Shown piece by piece: positions 32,970 through 44,799 of a DNA stretch of 64,000 nt. The translations under genes and the position numbers were made by a program. Below the pieces are notes generated by a model, which saw only the letters and a list, made by a program, of their open reading frames with translations, was not told the origin of the DNA and searched no databases. The DNA is taken from assembly GCA_022577435.1 (NCBI GenBank), contig JAKOON010000012.1, forward strand, positions 17,832,585-17,896,584, written 5' to 3'. Within the stretch, counting starts at the first letter, position 1. Every line of letters begins with the position of its first letter. This stretch comes from Embiotoca jacksoni (taxonomy: Eukaryota > Chordata > Actinopteri > Embiotocidae).

Positions 32970-34082
32970 GTCTGTACCTGAATATGTAGGTTTAGTCCTT
33001 CAGACTGGGAGTGCCGGTCGAGCTGCACCTCACTCCGACTCTGAAAGCCAAAACCCGGTCTGCAACGGCCGGCGGTTCAGGGGACACAAAACTTGATCCG
33101 TGCACCATGAACCCTCCCGCTGTTGCAGTTGTGTTTTTAACGTACAGTTGAGACGTCCTGTGTCATTGTGTCACCTGTCTGGATCCTATTGGTTGTATCG
33201 CTGTTGTGTTCAAATGTAGCCTCCTTTTATTTATTTTTTTTATTTGAGTTACACTTTAGATATTGTTATTATTGTCTGCGGATCGTTGATGTATTATTAC
33301 TATCTGGACTGCTGAGATACTTTTCTGTCTGCATCTGCTAAACACAGTAAACTCCAGGCTTTGAATAATAACAAAGACAAAAAAGTTTGAACTTCTTCAC
33401 GATTACAAAGTGACATTTGAAGTCATTTCTGTTCCTCAGCACTCCTTTAGCAAATGTTACGTGTTTGTTCTAACAACTTGTGACGTGTACTTTAAGAAGC
33501 ACTGTGATGGACGCTATCATTTTACTCGTGATTTTGAATCAGATGCTATGAAAACAAAGGCTCTTTCAGGTTTCCAGTGACTGAGACAAAGCTAGAGAGA
33601 GGGGAGGAAGCTCATGCAGTTTTTGGAGAACGGTCGCACAACTCTTTCATCACTGTCAGGGTCCACCAGGGCTTTCCCCTGTCTTCTGTGTAGCTACCAG
33701 CCAGCCCCACTCTCTCACCATCCTCTTTACTCTCTCCTTTACTCTCTCTCTCAGCTCCACCCTTTTTCTTTATCTGTGCCATCTTTTTATCACTCTGAGT
33801 TCTCTGTCTGGAGCTGTCCATCGCTTCTCTGTGTTGCCTTTTCTTCCTTTTTTCCTCTCTCTTCCTCCCCTAATCACTTTTTCTTCTGTTTCTCTTTGAT
33901 GGGCAGTCTGTCTTTTCCCACCTCACCTTCTTTCTTTCTTTTGTTGGTGTCTCTTTCTTCCCCGCTCTCTTCACAGTATCTTTCATGACTGTGGCGGTGT
34001 GTTAGCAGTGGGTGGAGGTATTGATCTGACCTTGTGCTGTAGTTCCCACAGAGCCGTATGGTACCTAGCTTATGTAATGCAA

Positions 34083-34131
<49 letters not shown>

Positions 34132-34315
34132 AGCGTGTGTGTAGCTCTTTATGGACTGGATCCATACTATCGCCCCTTGCTGGTTACAGCGAGGGGCTGG
34201 TATGTTGGTAAACTGCCACCTTTCTGTCTCGCTGCTGTGCCTCATGTTATAACTGTATATCTGCACATACCTGACTGTTCTGCATGTTGTCTGTTTATGC
34301 GTGGCGGCCTCTAAG
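32970..34315 (+). other. Intron, 1.35 kb
   Basis: The first 150 bases are CpG-richer than the surroundings and could be 3' UTR if the preceding donor is not used. A GT tract lies at 34084-34129. CT-rich sequence occupies 33.7-33.97 kb. Confidence 0.7.
34084..34129. repeat. (TG)n microsatellite
   Basis: About 23 TG copies, ending some 190 bases upstream of the candidate cassette exon at 34316. Confidence 0.96.
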
Positions 34316-34366
34316 AGGGAACAGGGGAGGAGCACGGAGCTCCTGAACCCCAAAATGGTCGCCCAG
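34316..34366 (+). CDS. rims2: 51-nt candidate cassette exon (KGTGEEHGAPEPQNGRP)
   Basis: 51 nt between gcggcctctaag and CAG|GTGTGT, phase 1 at both ends and open. The peptide, K/E plus GTGEEHGAPEPQNGRP, is acidic and Pro/Gly-rich like the other cassettes nearby. The acceptor is weak, with an interrupted pyrimidine tract containing TGC and TTTATGC. A second AG two bases later would break the frame. No homologue was recognised. Support is phase, length and composition. Confidence 0.58.
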
Positions 34367-35065
34367 GTGTGTTAACCACTTCAGAAACCTGCTCTAAAGA
34401 AATGTGTTTTTCTTTTCCTCAGAACATGCATTCATGCCATGTTATTTACTCATCAGATATCATAAGAATGGAGTAAGGGCACTGCTTTGTTGTGGGGTGA
34501 GAGAGTAATGTACGGTACATGGTGATGTACACGATTCAACCACAGGCTTGAATGAGCGGCCAGACTGTTGGCTGAAACAGGAGTCCCCGCAGTTTCCACT
34601 TCCTACTTCTCCATCTGTTCATGTGGCATGCTTCTATCCTTTGACTGTGTGCTGCTATTAGTCAACAGTGTCAGGGCTGTAGTGCTCACTGACTCAGTGG
34701 CTATTCACAAAAGGTCTCTTAAAAGCATCATTGTGTTTTTAAAGTGTCTGTAATCAGTGGGTGATCTTGTGCAGGCTTCTCTAAGAAGGTTGTATGTTGT
34801 ATTTTGAGTACAGTAACAAATGAATGGTGTAATTAACCACACAATGTGCAGTTTAATTAACCAAACCTTCATAGCATTTCTCTACAGTTACTATTATAGT
34901 TGTGGATATCAGATCCTGGTATGGCTGGCTGTGTTTTTGCGTGCAGATCTGTGGGTTTATGTGCGTCTGCGTATGAGCTCATGCAGTATGAGGTGTCATA
35001 TTAATGTGACTTACGAGGTTTCCGAGCTCCATCATTTCATGGGCCTCCATCTGTCTCCCAACTAG
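34367..35065 (+). other. Intron, 0.7 kb
   Basis: AT-rich. It ends in catctgtctcccaactag, the first of three tandem acceptors. Confidence 0.75.
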
Positions 35066-35116
35066 CAGCAGACAGTGAGGACAAACCCCAAGGCCCACCG
35101 GTAAATGGAAGGAAAG
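35066..35116 (+). CDS. rims2: 45/48/51-nt candidate cassette exon with GC donor (ADSEDKPQGPPVNGRK)
   Basis: Three acceptors in a row (tag, cag, cag) give exon starts at 35066, 35069 or 35072. All keep phase 1. The frame reads AADSEDKPQGPPVNGRK and the exon ends AAAG|GCAAGT, the consensus of GC-AG introns. Using the GT at 35101 instead would break the frame for all three starts. The GC donor keeps it for all three. Acidic and Pro/Gly-rich composition matches the neighbouring cassettes. GC donors are enriched at alternative exons. Confidence 0.62.
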
Positions 35117-36162
35117 GCAAGTCCTCTGAACAGTGTGATGCTGTGATTTTGCTGTGTGGGCTATCTCAGCTCTTCTGTGACTCTTACTAGCAGCTAAGGA
35201 TCTCCATGCTAAGCTACTCTGAGTAATGCCGGCCTTGTTATTGGCTTTTGAACTCATAAAGTTCCCCATTTCTATCTTCCTTTTTGCCCTCATTTCATCT
35301 AATACATAAACTGAGTGTGGTTCATTCCTGTTGAGTTAATATGGATTGATCAAATTAGAGACTTGTATGTAGTTGATGTTAATACATGCAGAGTGCTGTG
35401 ATGTCTGCTGGTCTGTCCTTCTCTGCCTCCAGTGCGGCCACAGAGCTCTAATCTGCCCTCTACTTTAATACTAATTAATTCTGCTCAGCTCCACCTCACA
35501 AAGACACAGCTCTCCATTTCCATTGTGAAATTGCCAATCATTTTAATTAGACATGGATTATTGAACACATGTACACACACTCTGTTCAAGCACTCCCATA
35601 AGACTGGCAGTCTTTTCCGTACATAACTCATGTTTAGGGCAGTTCTGCCAAAAACTGCAGGAAGATGAATTATTTAATCCCTAGTAATCTCGTTTTTATG
35701 TTAGTGTGCAGCATAAACAACAAATAATCGTTAAGTGAACTGTTTCCGAAACCGTATGCATTGCACTTTGCTGCAGACGTACTGCAGAGATTAATCTCTT
35801 GTTTTTTTAGACTCTGAGGTGTTGTTACCTCTGTTGGCCAGCAGATGGAGCAACGTTCTTAATCTTTGACGAGGAGCTGTCCTTGATTTCAGTGCTGAAA
35901 TGGCAAAGAGGTCTTTGTCTGTCTTACTGCTCTTTGCCGAGGCTTTTTATTATCATCACACATTATATAACATATACACAAAGGTTTTAAAACAAAATAT
36001 CAAAAGATAAAGGTATCAGAGAAATGGTAGGGAAAAAGATCTGACACCATATTTTTTGCCTAATCGAGCAAGATAATCCAAGGTTCCTCTAATTATTATA
36101 GTGTCCAAAGTAGTGAGTGTGTATGTATGTCCGTGTGTACGTATGTGTGTGTCCTGCTATAG
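35117..36162 (+). other. Intron, 1.05 kb
   Basis: Begins with GC (GC-AG intron if the preceding exon is real). It contains ccagcagatggagc at 35838-35851, a weak CTCF-like match, and GTAT/GTGT-rich sequence before the next acceptor. Confidence 0.65.
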
Positions 36163-36249
36163 AGGTGACATGGGAGGACCAGCAGCGAGGGCTGAATGGC
36201 TCTCTGTCTGATGGAGGGACGCAGCCACACCCCTCCCTCACTGACACAG
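36163..36249 (+). CDS. rims2: 87-nt candidate cassette exon (VTWEDQQRGLNGSLSDGGT)
   Basis: 87 nt between tgtcctgctatag and ACAG|GTTGGT, phase 1 at both ends and open for 29 codons. It reads VTWEDQQRGLNGSLSDGGT, then QPHPSLTDT. The coding-like, GC-rich block stands out from AT-rich flanks. The donor is non-standard and lies in a GGTT tetranucleotide repeat. The upstream tract is TG-rich rather than pyrimidine-rich. No homologue was recognised. Confidence 0.58.
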
Positions 36250-36283
36250 GTTGGTTGGTTGGTTGGTTGGTTGGTTGGTTGGT
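36249..36283. repeat. (GGTT)8 repeat covering a 5' splice site
   Basis: Eight tandem GGTT copies begin at the last base of the candidate exon. Every copy offers a GTTGGT donor in a different frame. Confidence 0.95.
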
Positions 36284-39200
36284 TTGCTTGTGAATTTCTG
36301 CCACTTTCAAAGTCTCTTTTCACTTTGATAGAGTACCAGACTTCTTTACCAATCAATCATATGAGTCCATGAACAGTAATCACTCCATGTGACCTGTCAC
36401 AACGGGTCACTATAAACAGAGAAGGGTAAGCTACTCCCTGACAGCGCACTTGGTGCATCAGTCTGTCTCATTATGGCAAGTTTAATCCCCACCATGACCT
36501 GATCAATAGCTGCACTTATGTGAAATTCAACTATTTGTTTCAAAATGTGTCATCAGACGCCGACAGAAATACTGCTGAAGCTCTCTACTGTCACGTTTGT
36601 ATTTAAAACTGTAAACAGAATTAGAGTCTGCAGGGACTATACTACGACTGACCTTTCAAGTTAAGTCATTTGATGATCACTTAAACAAAACCAGCAGCTG
36701 TAAATTCATAAATGAAGATAAATTATTTACAGTAGTTACCTGCTGTCATTCATCTTGTCCTACGTACTAATCTCACTTTCTGAAAGTTAAGTTTTGAGAA
36801 CCTTCTACTGTAAGTGACAAAATCCAGAATTAAAGGCCAAGAAGAGTGAGAAGAAAATAATAATATAATATTGGGGAACAACTTTCTAAAATGTAGAGAA
36901 CAGTGTCTGCTATAGTCGGTTGTTTATTACTCATGCACTCAAATAGATGTACACACCCTCAAAATAACAGAAGGTATTATAACAAAGTGCTGTTTCCTTG
37001 AAGGTTTTTGATTTAGACTCTTTGTCAGCTGGATTAGAGCTGTACCTAACTCAGACTTGGACAATGTGCAGTAGAAGCTAGATGTTAATACAGTAATGCA
37101 ACCGGCCAGAAGAGAGCTGGCTTTACATATTTGATATGAGCCAGCAGAATTATTTAAACCTATGATAAACACGAGGTTCCCCCATCAGCCTCTGGATGGT
37201 GTCCTGCTGTTTTTTTTTTGGTCTCTTCCTGCTTGGAGTGGTTTTGCAGTGCAGCATGAAGCTGATTACAGCACCTTTCAGACACTTTTTATTTTATACT
37301 GTATATATATTTCTTGCTAAGTGTCTTTGCAAAGTGTTACTCACTTAACAACTTTAATGGCGGGAAGGCTGATGATATGCTGATAAGGACAACATGATAT
37401 GTGTTACTAAGGCAATGACACCTCGGTGTCTTCAGGTGCTGTGTTTGCTGTATTGGCCAAATATGTTTCCATGGAAACATGCCTTCACCTCCTTTTAAAT
37501 TAAGCCTCATTTATGTTTACCTGCGATGCCATTGCTGATACGGTGTGCCCACAGGGTCCAATTTATGATCACAGCTTTAGACGAAGTTCCTTTTAAATAT
37601 AAACATCATTACATTTTAAAGAAAGCCAATAGAAAAGCAGGTCAAACTGTTATTTATGTGCAACACGTGATTTTATGGGTTTCTTATATGTTTTACATGA
37701 CACAATAACACAAATTACTTTGATATGTCGTTTTTTACTGATATATGGTCTGGTGTTGTGGCCCTTCGGTGGTTGTGCAGGCTGTCAGGCATGTCTGTAA
37801 AGCCTCAGCCTCCCTCAGTCTGAGAGTCAAGCTACAATGAGCCCCCAGTGAGCCTGGTCATCAGTCAGTCTGTCTCACTGTCTCAGTACCCCCCTTCTCT
37901 GACTCTCTATTGCTCTCCTCCTCCCCTTCTTATTCTCCCCCATGTCTCCATGTTGATTTATCCGTCTCTACATTTTTTTTCTACCTTTATTTATCCCTAA
38001 AAAGGCTGACGAAGCACAACTTGCCCTCATTCATGTTACTTTCACACTGGGAACTGTCTCAAGGCCGCTCAGTGGCTCCTCAGCAGTGATTGTGTAGGAG
38101 GGGGGAGTTTTAATGGAGCCCGTCACCACCTTCTGTTCACTATCTTTCCGTACCATTCATTTACTCTGAACCACACAACAAACACACATTAACGACAAAT
38201 AACAACATCCCTGCACCAAACAAAGAAACATACCAAGGACGGAAATATAAGTCCAATCTTTGTCTTTTTAAACATTTACCTTTGTGCAGTTATTGTGTGA
38301 AATGAAGTGACGACAACTGTACTAATTTTCACAAGAGCAGTTTAACAATAGTTGTGTTTGGGAGCCCTTTTTCAGCCCTTTATTAGGATTAAACTTTTAT
38401 TTTGAATTGATCATACCTTTGCAAAAGTGACCCTCACTCATGTTAGAATTTACTGTTGTGAGGAAGTATATGTCCACAGAGTGGTAACTGGAGGTTTGGA
38501 AGGCTGTATTTTTTTTTTCTTATGTTATCGTCGATCGATCACTAATTTGAATTGGCTCTTCAGTTGTTTCTGAAGTCTGTAATGAATGAAGTGTTTGTTG
38601 TTCAGAGGCAGTTGTATTGAATATGTTGTCGTAACCCACAGAAGACTTCTGCAGACCCTCATCCATCTCCATCTTAACACATCATCTCTTATCCTGATGA
38701 CCTACATGACGCAGCTGAATTAAGGAAAAACTCACTTGCTCTCTTGATTATCATTCGACTCTCTAATGAGATGATGATGGCTTCAACAAAGAGGTGGACG
38801 CTAGTGATGTCTCACGTTGTCTTTTTATTAATGGGACACTTCATTACTCACTCTAATTGAGTACTAATTGGGCTAAATGCATATTGTGTGTGAGGGGGTA
38901 TGAAAATGAAGTGTGATGCGAGGCCCCTCCCGGCTGTTAGTGTTGGTGTGTGAGGCTCAGACTCCGGGATGGAGATTAGACAGGACGGTTGAAGGGAGGG
39001 GAAGGGGCGCAGATGCTGCTGGTTACACACTGACCACTGATATCGAGCTCATGAGCCGAGGTCACGTCAGTCTATGAGTAGCTGCCTCACACAGGATCAG
39101 AGCATACATGGACCATGTATCTCGATTGCTGCTGAAAAAAGCAGTAAAGAGGCAGAATTTTGTGGGGCGTGAACAGACGGCGGGACACGGATAATACGAG

Positions 39201-39295
39201 ATGTATCTGAATATTTCGAAGGCAACAGAGATGAAAACAGGCAGTTGAACCTGCTGTTGTATCGCATCCTTTCAGAAAGATCTGTAGCTGATGCC

Positions 39296-39394
<99 letters not shown>

Positions 39395-40182
39395 CTTTAA
39401 TTGCGCACTCTTGCACTCTGCTCAGGTGACGTGTGAACTTTTGTCAGTTTGAACTTTTCCTCGGTGAAACTCTGCGAGGTAGTCGGCTCTCTCTTTTGTG
39501 TGCTCGCTGCTCTGTGCTTTCAGTTTGTGTTGTGTTGTTATTTCGCTTTTTTTCTTTTTCTTTTTTCTTTATGTTATTTTTCCAGGCTGTCTCCCCCACA
39601 GTTGCCCCATGCAGACTCAAGTGACATCCACTTCTCCTTTTACCCCCTCCTCCTCCCCTCTCTCCCCCTCTCTCCCCACCTACCTTCACAGAGGTCTCCA
39701 GTTTCTATCCGGTTCGGTGCATTAACATCTCTTTACTGTTTCAGCTCTTTTTCCTTTAAAGCACAGAACCTCCCCCTTCTGCCCCCCCTTCTCCCCCTCC
39801 CACACCCTTGTCTGATTTCTGATGACTAAACTCTCGGCCTCTACCTCAGCCTCCCCCGGCCTCGCACCCTCCTCTGCTCTGACTCCCCACTGTGCCCATG
39901 GTGGAGTTTGTGTTCTTGGTGTACTCTATGATTTTTGTTTGTGTGTCCTGTGCTTGTTTTGTCATTGTTGTGTCGTATTGTTGTCGTTTTGTGTGTCCCC
40001 CTCCTCCCTCCTCCCTTCCAATCTCCCCCTCCACTTCCTCTCCACCCTTGCCCCGCCAAACCTGGCACATTCGGTGATGGCGTCCCCCTCCCCTCCCCCC
40101 GCCCCCTTACCCTTCGTGCATCCTCTCACATCCATCTTCCTCTCCTCTGTCTGTGTCTGTCCATTCTGTGATGTGATCCCAG
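36284..40182 (+). other. Intron, 3.9 kb
   Basis: Contains an X-box-like palindrome at 37465-37478, TAAT-rich sequence at 38.7-38.9 kb, the long GT tract at 39299-39394 and very pyrimidine-rich sequence at 39.5-40.2 kb. The long frames there are C/T-driven and not accepted as coding. Confidence 0.75.
39299..39394. repeat. (GT)n microsatellite
   Basis: About 46 GT copies with one ATC interruption. Confidence 0.97.
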
Positions 40183-40215
40183 AAGACACGGACTCACCAA
40201 GTTGGACGAACTCAG
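40183..40215 (+). CDS. rims2: 33-nt candidate cassette exon (KDTDSPSWTNS)
   Basis: 33 nt between gtgatgtgatcccag and TCAG|GTCTGT, phase 1 at both ends and open, adding K/E plus DTDSPSWTNS. It has the same length, phase, first four bases (AAGA) and donor (AG|GTCTGT) as the exon at 32937. Overall identity is too low to claim a duplication. It leads in frame into GMDMEERTRQ of the next conserved exon. Confidence 0.6.
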
Positions 40216-42651
40216 GTCTGTCCCTCCTTCTTCTGCACCTTCTTCCTTCTCTGACTCCACTTCCTCTTCTTCTTCTGCTCTCTCTGTACGTCTTCCTGGC
40301 TTGCCCTCCCCCACCCGCCTCCCCTCATTTCAGTCGTGTTTTCTTTTCCCGCTTCGCTTGCCTTCATTCTCTCGTGCCGTTTGCGCTCATAATTGTTCCG
40401 TAGATGACACTTCCAGCTTCTTTGTCATTACTACTCCCTCGTTTTGCTGCGGACATGCTGTGTGGGCTCACTTTGTCTCAGGAGCATGGTCATGGTCACA
40501 CCAGTGGGGTTTCTTTGCAGCAGGTCTTGACATGAGGCACTGTGTTGTTTTCAAACTAAAATAAAACCTGCTGTGAGTTTATGACAGCAGACTACTTCTT
40601 TTGAATTCTCTCCCTGTGGACACACATTTGCAACATTTCCCTTAATCGATTTTGTATTTAAATCCATCTGAAATTGACTAAATGTGTCCAGATGGTTTTT
40701 AATTGGAGTCCCTTAAATGATGTTCACATTAGTGACGGGTTAAAGGATACAGTGCAGTCAAAAAGGTATAAAGATGAATGAATGAATATGTTCTTTCATT
40801 ATCTTTTTCTACCCCAACAGATTTGTTTTGAAATGAAACAATGAGGTTGAAAAGCAGACAGTCAGGAGACGTAGTCAGACACTTGAAGTTTTGTTGTCAT
40901 GGTAATGTTGCCGGAAAACAAGCAATGATTCCACAAAGTTTCTTCGCCATCCGACATATATATATATATATGTGCACATATATATATATATATATATATA
41001 TATGTGCACATATATATATATATATATATATATGTGTGCATATATATATATGTATATGTGCATCTCAATAAGTTGATAACCTTAGAGGTTCTGGTAGGTG
41101 GACCAGCTGATTCCACCTGTTTATGCTAAGCTAAGCTAACTGCCTGCTAAATTCAGCTTCATATTTAGTGTCCATACATGAGCAGGCTATCAATCTAGTA
41201 TCTAACTCTCAGCAAGAAAATAAATAACTGTATGTCTCAACATTCAAAGTCATTGATTTAATTCTATATCTTGTCTAATCATGTCTGTCCCCTAAAATTG
41301 GAGGGCTACATTCAGTTGATGCGGCTATTAAGACCCTCAAATCTTTAACCTCATTGTAGTTGTTTCACTTCAAATGAGACAGTTAACTTGACAACCACTG
41401 TCCTACTTTCTGACTGCAGTGTACAGCAGTGAATTAACAAATGGTGTTATGTAACAAACAGTTTACTGAATGCTTCTTAAAATAAATTACATTTCCCTGT
41501 AATTTAGAGAGGACAGTGAAAACACTGCGGCGTGTGGGTTGTGAGATGTTCCTTAAGCTGCGCACATTTAACTAAAAGATGCAGACAATGAAGTGGACTC
41601 TAATGAGAAACATTCACTTTGCCTCACTTCTGCAGTCATTCATTTGCTCTCTGCATGCATTGCTTTTCTTTGTGTGCGTGCGTGTATGTGAAGGCACAGG
41701 CATATTGTGTTCGTGCATGGCACCTGTACGAGTGCACTCGCCTTCACTCTCTCATTGCCATCATATGACACAAAAGTAGAGATAAAGAGAAAGAGTCGTG
41801 AATGGAAATGCAGATGTAGCAGGAAAGTCATCACTGGGTGGCGATTGAGAAGAACACATGCAGCAGAAAGTATTGTTTGTTGTGAGGTATTATGTTTTTT
41901 TTTTTTTTGTTCTTTTAGTTATGTAAGACTGCATAGTTTTTACTCAGTGGTATAATTACACCCACAGAACAAGGTTAAGCTTGTGGATTGATTATGGGAT
42001 GATGTTGCACGAGCGCTTGCATCAGTATGAAACAGAGCACAGAGCTTACATTGAGTTTAAGAGGTGAGAAGATGGTCAAACAGGATGATATAATGAGTTT
42101 TACAAAAGACTAAAATGAGAAAAAAGTAGTTTGAAAGCATTTCAGTTTGAGGTGAGAGGGACGTGTTGGTTAATTAGTCTGATCATTTAGAAATTGAATT
42201 TGTTGTCAAAGGACTGGCATTTATCAAGAATCTTACGTAGAATGTGTCACAAGTATTTTTAGGGTGAAGTAATACTGCAGTAATTTGGCTCAGACTTCAA
42301 AGCTGCTTTACTGTGGAGTAGGGATCAATAAATTGTGTTATTTGAATTCTAATCACTGAAATAAAAGCAGCATTTTGGTCAAAAGTTTCCGTGAAGTTAA
42401 TTGAGCCTGGGATTTAGAGAACTGGTAATAAATGAAGCAGTTTATTATGTGATGCAGCGTACCAGTTTGTGTTTGTGTTCCTTTGTTAATACAACCAACC
42501 ATTCAGCTTTTTCCCATTAGATCTGTCCTCATCATAGCTCATGGCTCATAGCTCAGCAGAAGCTTGTCTCTCACCATAACAGTATGCCCCTCCATCAGGC
42601 CTCCCTCACAACACCAGTTCCCATCTGACCGCTGTCTGTCTCTGTGCTCAG
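40216..42651 (+). other. Intron, 2.4 kb
   Basis: Holds the TA/GTGCAC repeat at 40957-41062. Otherwise AT-rich with nothing recognised. Confidence 0.8.
40957..41062. repeat. (TA)n interrupted by GTGCAC palindromes
   Basis: TA runs of 8-12 copies are separated by regularly spaced tgtgcaca palindromes. The whole block can form hairpins or cruciforms. Confidence 0.92.
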
Positions 42652-42752
42652 GTATGGACATGGAGGAGAGGACCAGGCAGATAAAACTAAAGATGAACAA
42701 GTACAAGCAGGGAGGCGGCTCCGACTCCAGACTGGAGCAGGACTACCACAAG
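42652..42752 (+). CDS. rims2: rims2 exon MDMEERTRQIKLKMNKYKQ
   Basis: 101 nt: two bases plus 33 codons, ending in phase 0. It reads MDMEERTRQIKLKMNKYKQ, then GGGSDSRLEQDYHK. The match to mammalian RIM2 (SMDMEERTRQMKLKMNKYKQ) is near-perfect. Its first codon is Ser if joined directly to the RIM-BP exon, or Gly after any cassette. This confirms the phase of all five cassettes. It is a basic segment, possibly a short helix. The acceptor is ctgtgctcag and the donor AAG|GTAAAA. Confidence 0.95.
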
Positions 42753-44170
42753 GTAAAAACTGGATTCATGCTTCAGTACTCCAGATCCACAGAGAAAAAC
42801 ATGTATCTACAGAACACTGTTTGCATGGCTGCACCGTGCACAGGCCATATGGCACGTTTTTGCAAGCATGCACACATGCACGTATCAACATCATACTGCA
42901 CATGTGCATTGCTCTTGGCATAACGTACATATACACAAACATACGAACCCTGGTAAACACTCAGCTCAGTTCAAAGGCTGGAAAACACTCAGGTTGAAGT
43001 TGTTTTCTTAATGATCACCTCAACCAAATCATAGATTATACTGCATCTCCGTTTAATCTTTTGACTCATGCAGATTGTTTTGTTGACATTTCAATTGAAA
43101 AATGGATTTTAAAAATGCAGCAGCATCACACATTTCCAGAAACAATGTCCCAGCTCAGCAGGAGAAATGACACGAATCCCCTTCAACACTTTTCTTGCAG
43201 GTTTTTTCCACCAAAGGTATAAAATGATGACAATACTAATTGATGTTCTCAGCACAGTCTGTGGATTATCATGAATGAGTGGGACAAAGTTACTGAAAGA
43301 CTTTTGAGCTCTCCAAATGTCATTATTCAGTGCTTTGAACTGTACAAATACAACTCCATGCACCTTCACTGTAACAGAAGAACGCGGAAGTTTTAGTGGT
43401 GGATATTAAAATCTTCACATAAAACTGAAACTATGTCAGAGCTAGATAGAAATACAGGTGTGAGAAACTGTATTTCCTCTTTCATTTAGGTGCCTCAAAG
43501 CCTCTTGTGCTGATTTCAAGGAATGTGACAGTGAGTGTCTGCAGACTCAAGTGTTTACTACTCTGTTCGTGACAGCTCCGAACATGTTTAGAATGTTTGG
43601 CCTGGTCTGCAGTCTCGCTGCAGTCTGGGCCAACACGCACAAGACGAAGGCTTTCTGTCCGCTCTCCTTTTAAGTCAGTGCTATGAAAAGTATTGCATGA
43701 GGAGAAGCCAGTGTGTTCGCTAGAAGTCTATAAAAAGCAGATTGAGTTGTGAGTTGTCCTTGTCTGTTGAACATTATCTTCCCTGGAAGTCCCGCTGACA
43801 AAACAATGCTCTCTCTAATATTAAACAAGACTGGCAAGCACCTGCTCTTAAACCACATTGTAATAATATGAAGCAGTTACAGTGACACTTAGTTCAGGCT
43901 CTCTTACGGTAAACACTCCACTAAGAAATACACACAGGATATTGTATAAACATCCAATTTCAAAAAAATGTCTTCAACTAGATCTGTACCAAGATTGTAT
44001 CCCATGTCAGCTTCTAAGGAAGCCTGTGAGGAAAAGTTCGTTAAAATGTCACCTTGTACGCCAAATAACTGTCACTGCTTTTCATTTTATAACTCGGCCT
44101 TCCACTGGTGGAAGTACTCAGATCTTTAACTTAAGGAAGAGTACTTGAATCAATAATTACATCTCATGAA

Positions 44171-44450
44171 ATACAACCCCTTTTCCAAAAAATTTAGGAC
44201 ACTGTAAAATGTAAATAAAAACAGATTGTGATAATTTGCAAATAATGTGAAATCATATAAAATTGAAAATTGCTTGCTGTCATCCAACTCAAAATCCGCC
44301 GATATTTTTCATAAAACGATCAAATTTCTCAGTTTCAACTTATATATATGCATATATATTGTCTTTGGTCTATTCTCAATTAATTATTGCTTTACATGAT
44401 TGGCATCGCATTCTGTTTTTATTTAACTCTTTGGGAAAACGGCGCTGTAA
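44171..44450. mobile_element. Non-autonomous DNA transposon relic
   Basis: The left end reads acaaccccttttccaaaaaa, then aatgtaaataaaaacag and tgcaaat. The right part has cgcattctgtttttattta, an imperfect reverse complement. The interior, with aaatttctcagtttcaactt, recalls a common fish element. The superfamily is not assigned. Confidence 0.5.
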
Positions 44451-44799
44451 CTACATATTTTATAATGTAAACATACTCCATTGCAAGCGTGCATTCGTAA
44501 TTCATGAGTTTCAGTATCAGCAAAATGTTTGTGCATTGTATTAGTGGATTATTATTACGGCTGCATCAACATGTAAGCAAGATTTTAATGGTGTAGCTTT
44601 TCTACACATAACTGATTGTTCCCTCTTTAAAAACCCTTTAAGAAAGGCAAAGATTTTGCTCCAGGGCCCCAAAGGCCTCAAGTTCATTGTTCATCAGTGG
44701 GTTGTATTACAGTTTGATTATTTACAAATTAGTTTAAGAATATGCACCGTTGAAGTAAGTTATCAACTGCATTATTACCCAAACCCCTGTGGCTCTGCT

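Noticed and set aside
35072..35100. The 35072 exon ending at the GTAAAT donor at 35101
   Set aside because: Lengths of 29, 32 or 35 nt all break the frame. The GC donor at 35117 keeps it for all three acceptors.
39586..39620. Exon-like 35-nt block after a very strong pyrimidine tract (ttttccag ... CAA|GTGACA)
   Set aside because: Its length changes phase 1 to phase 0, so it cannot join the next conserved exon in frame.
39449..40403. Several long open frames on both strands in the pyrimidine-rich block (up to about 190 codons)
   Set aside because: They are driven by C/T composition, mutually overlapping, with no splice-phase fit or family similarity. Only the 33-nt block at 40183 passes the phase test.
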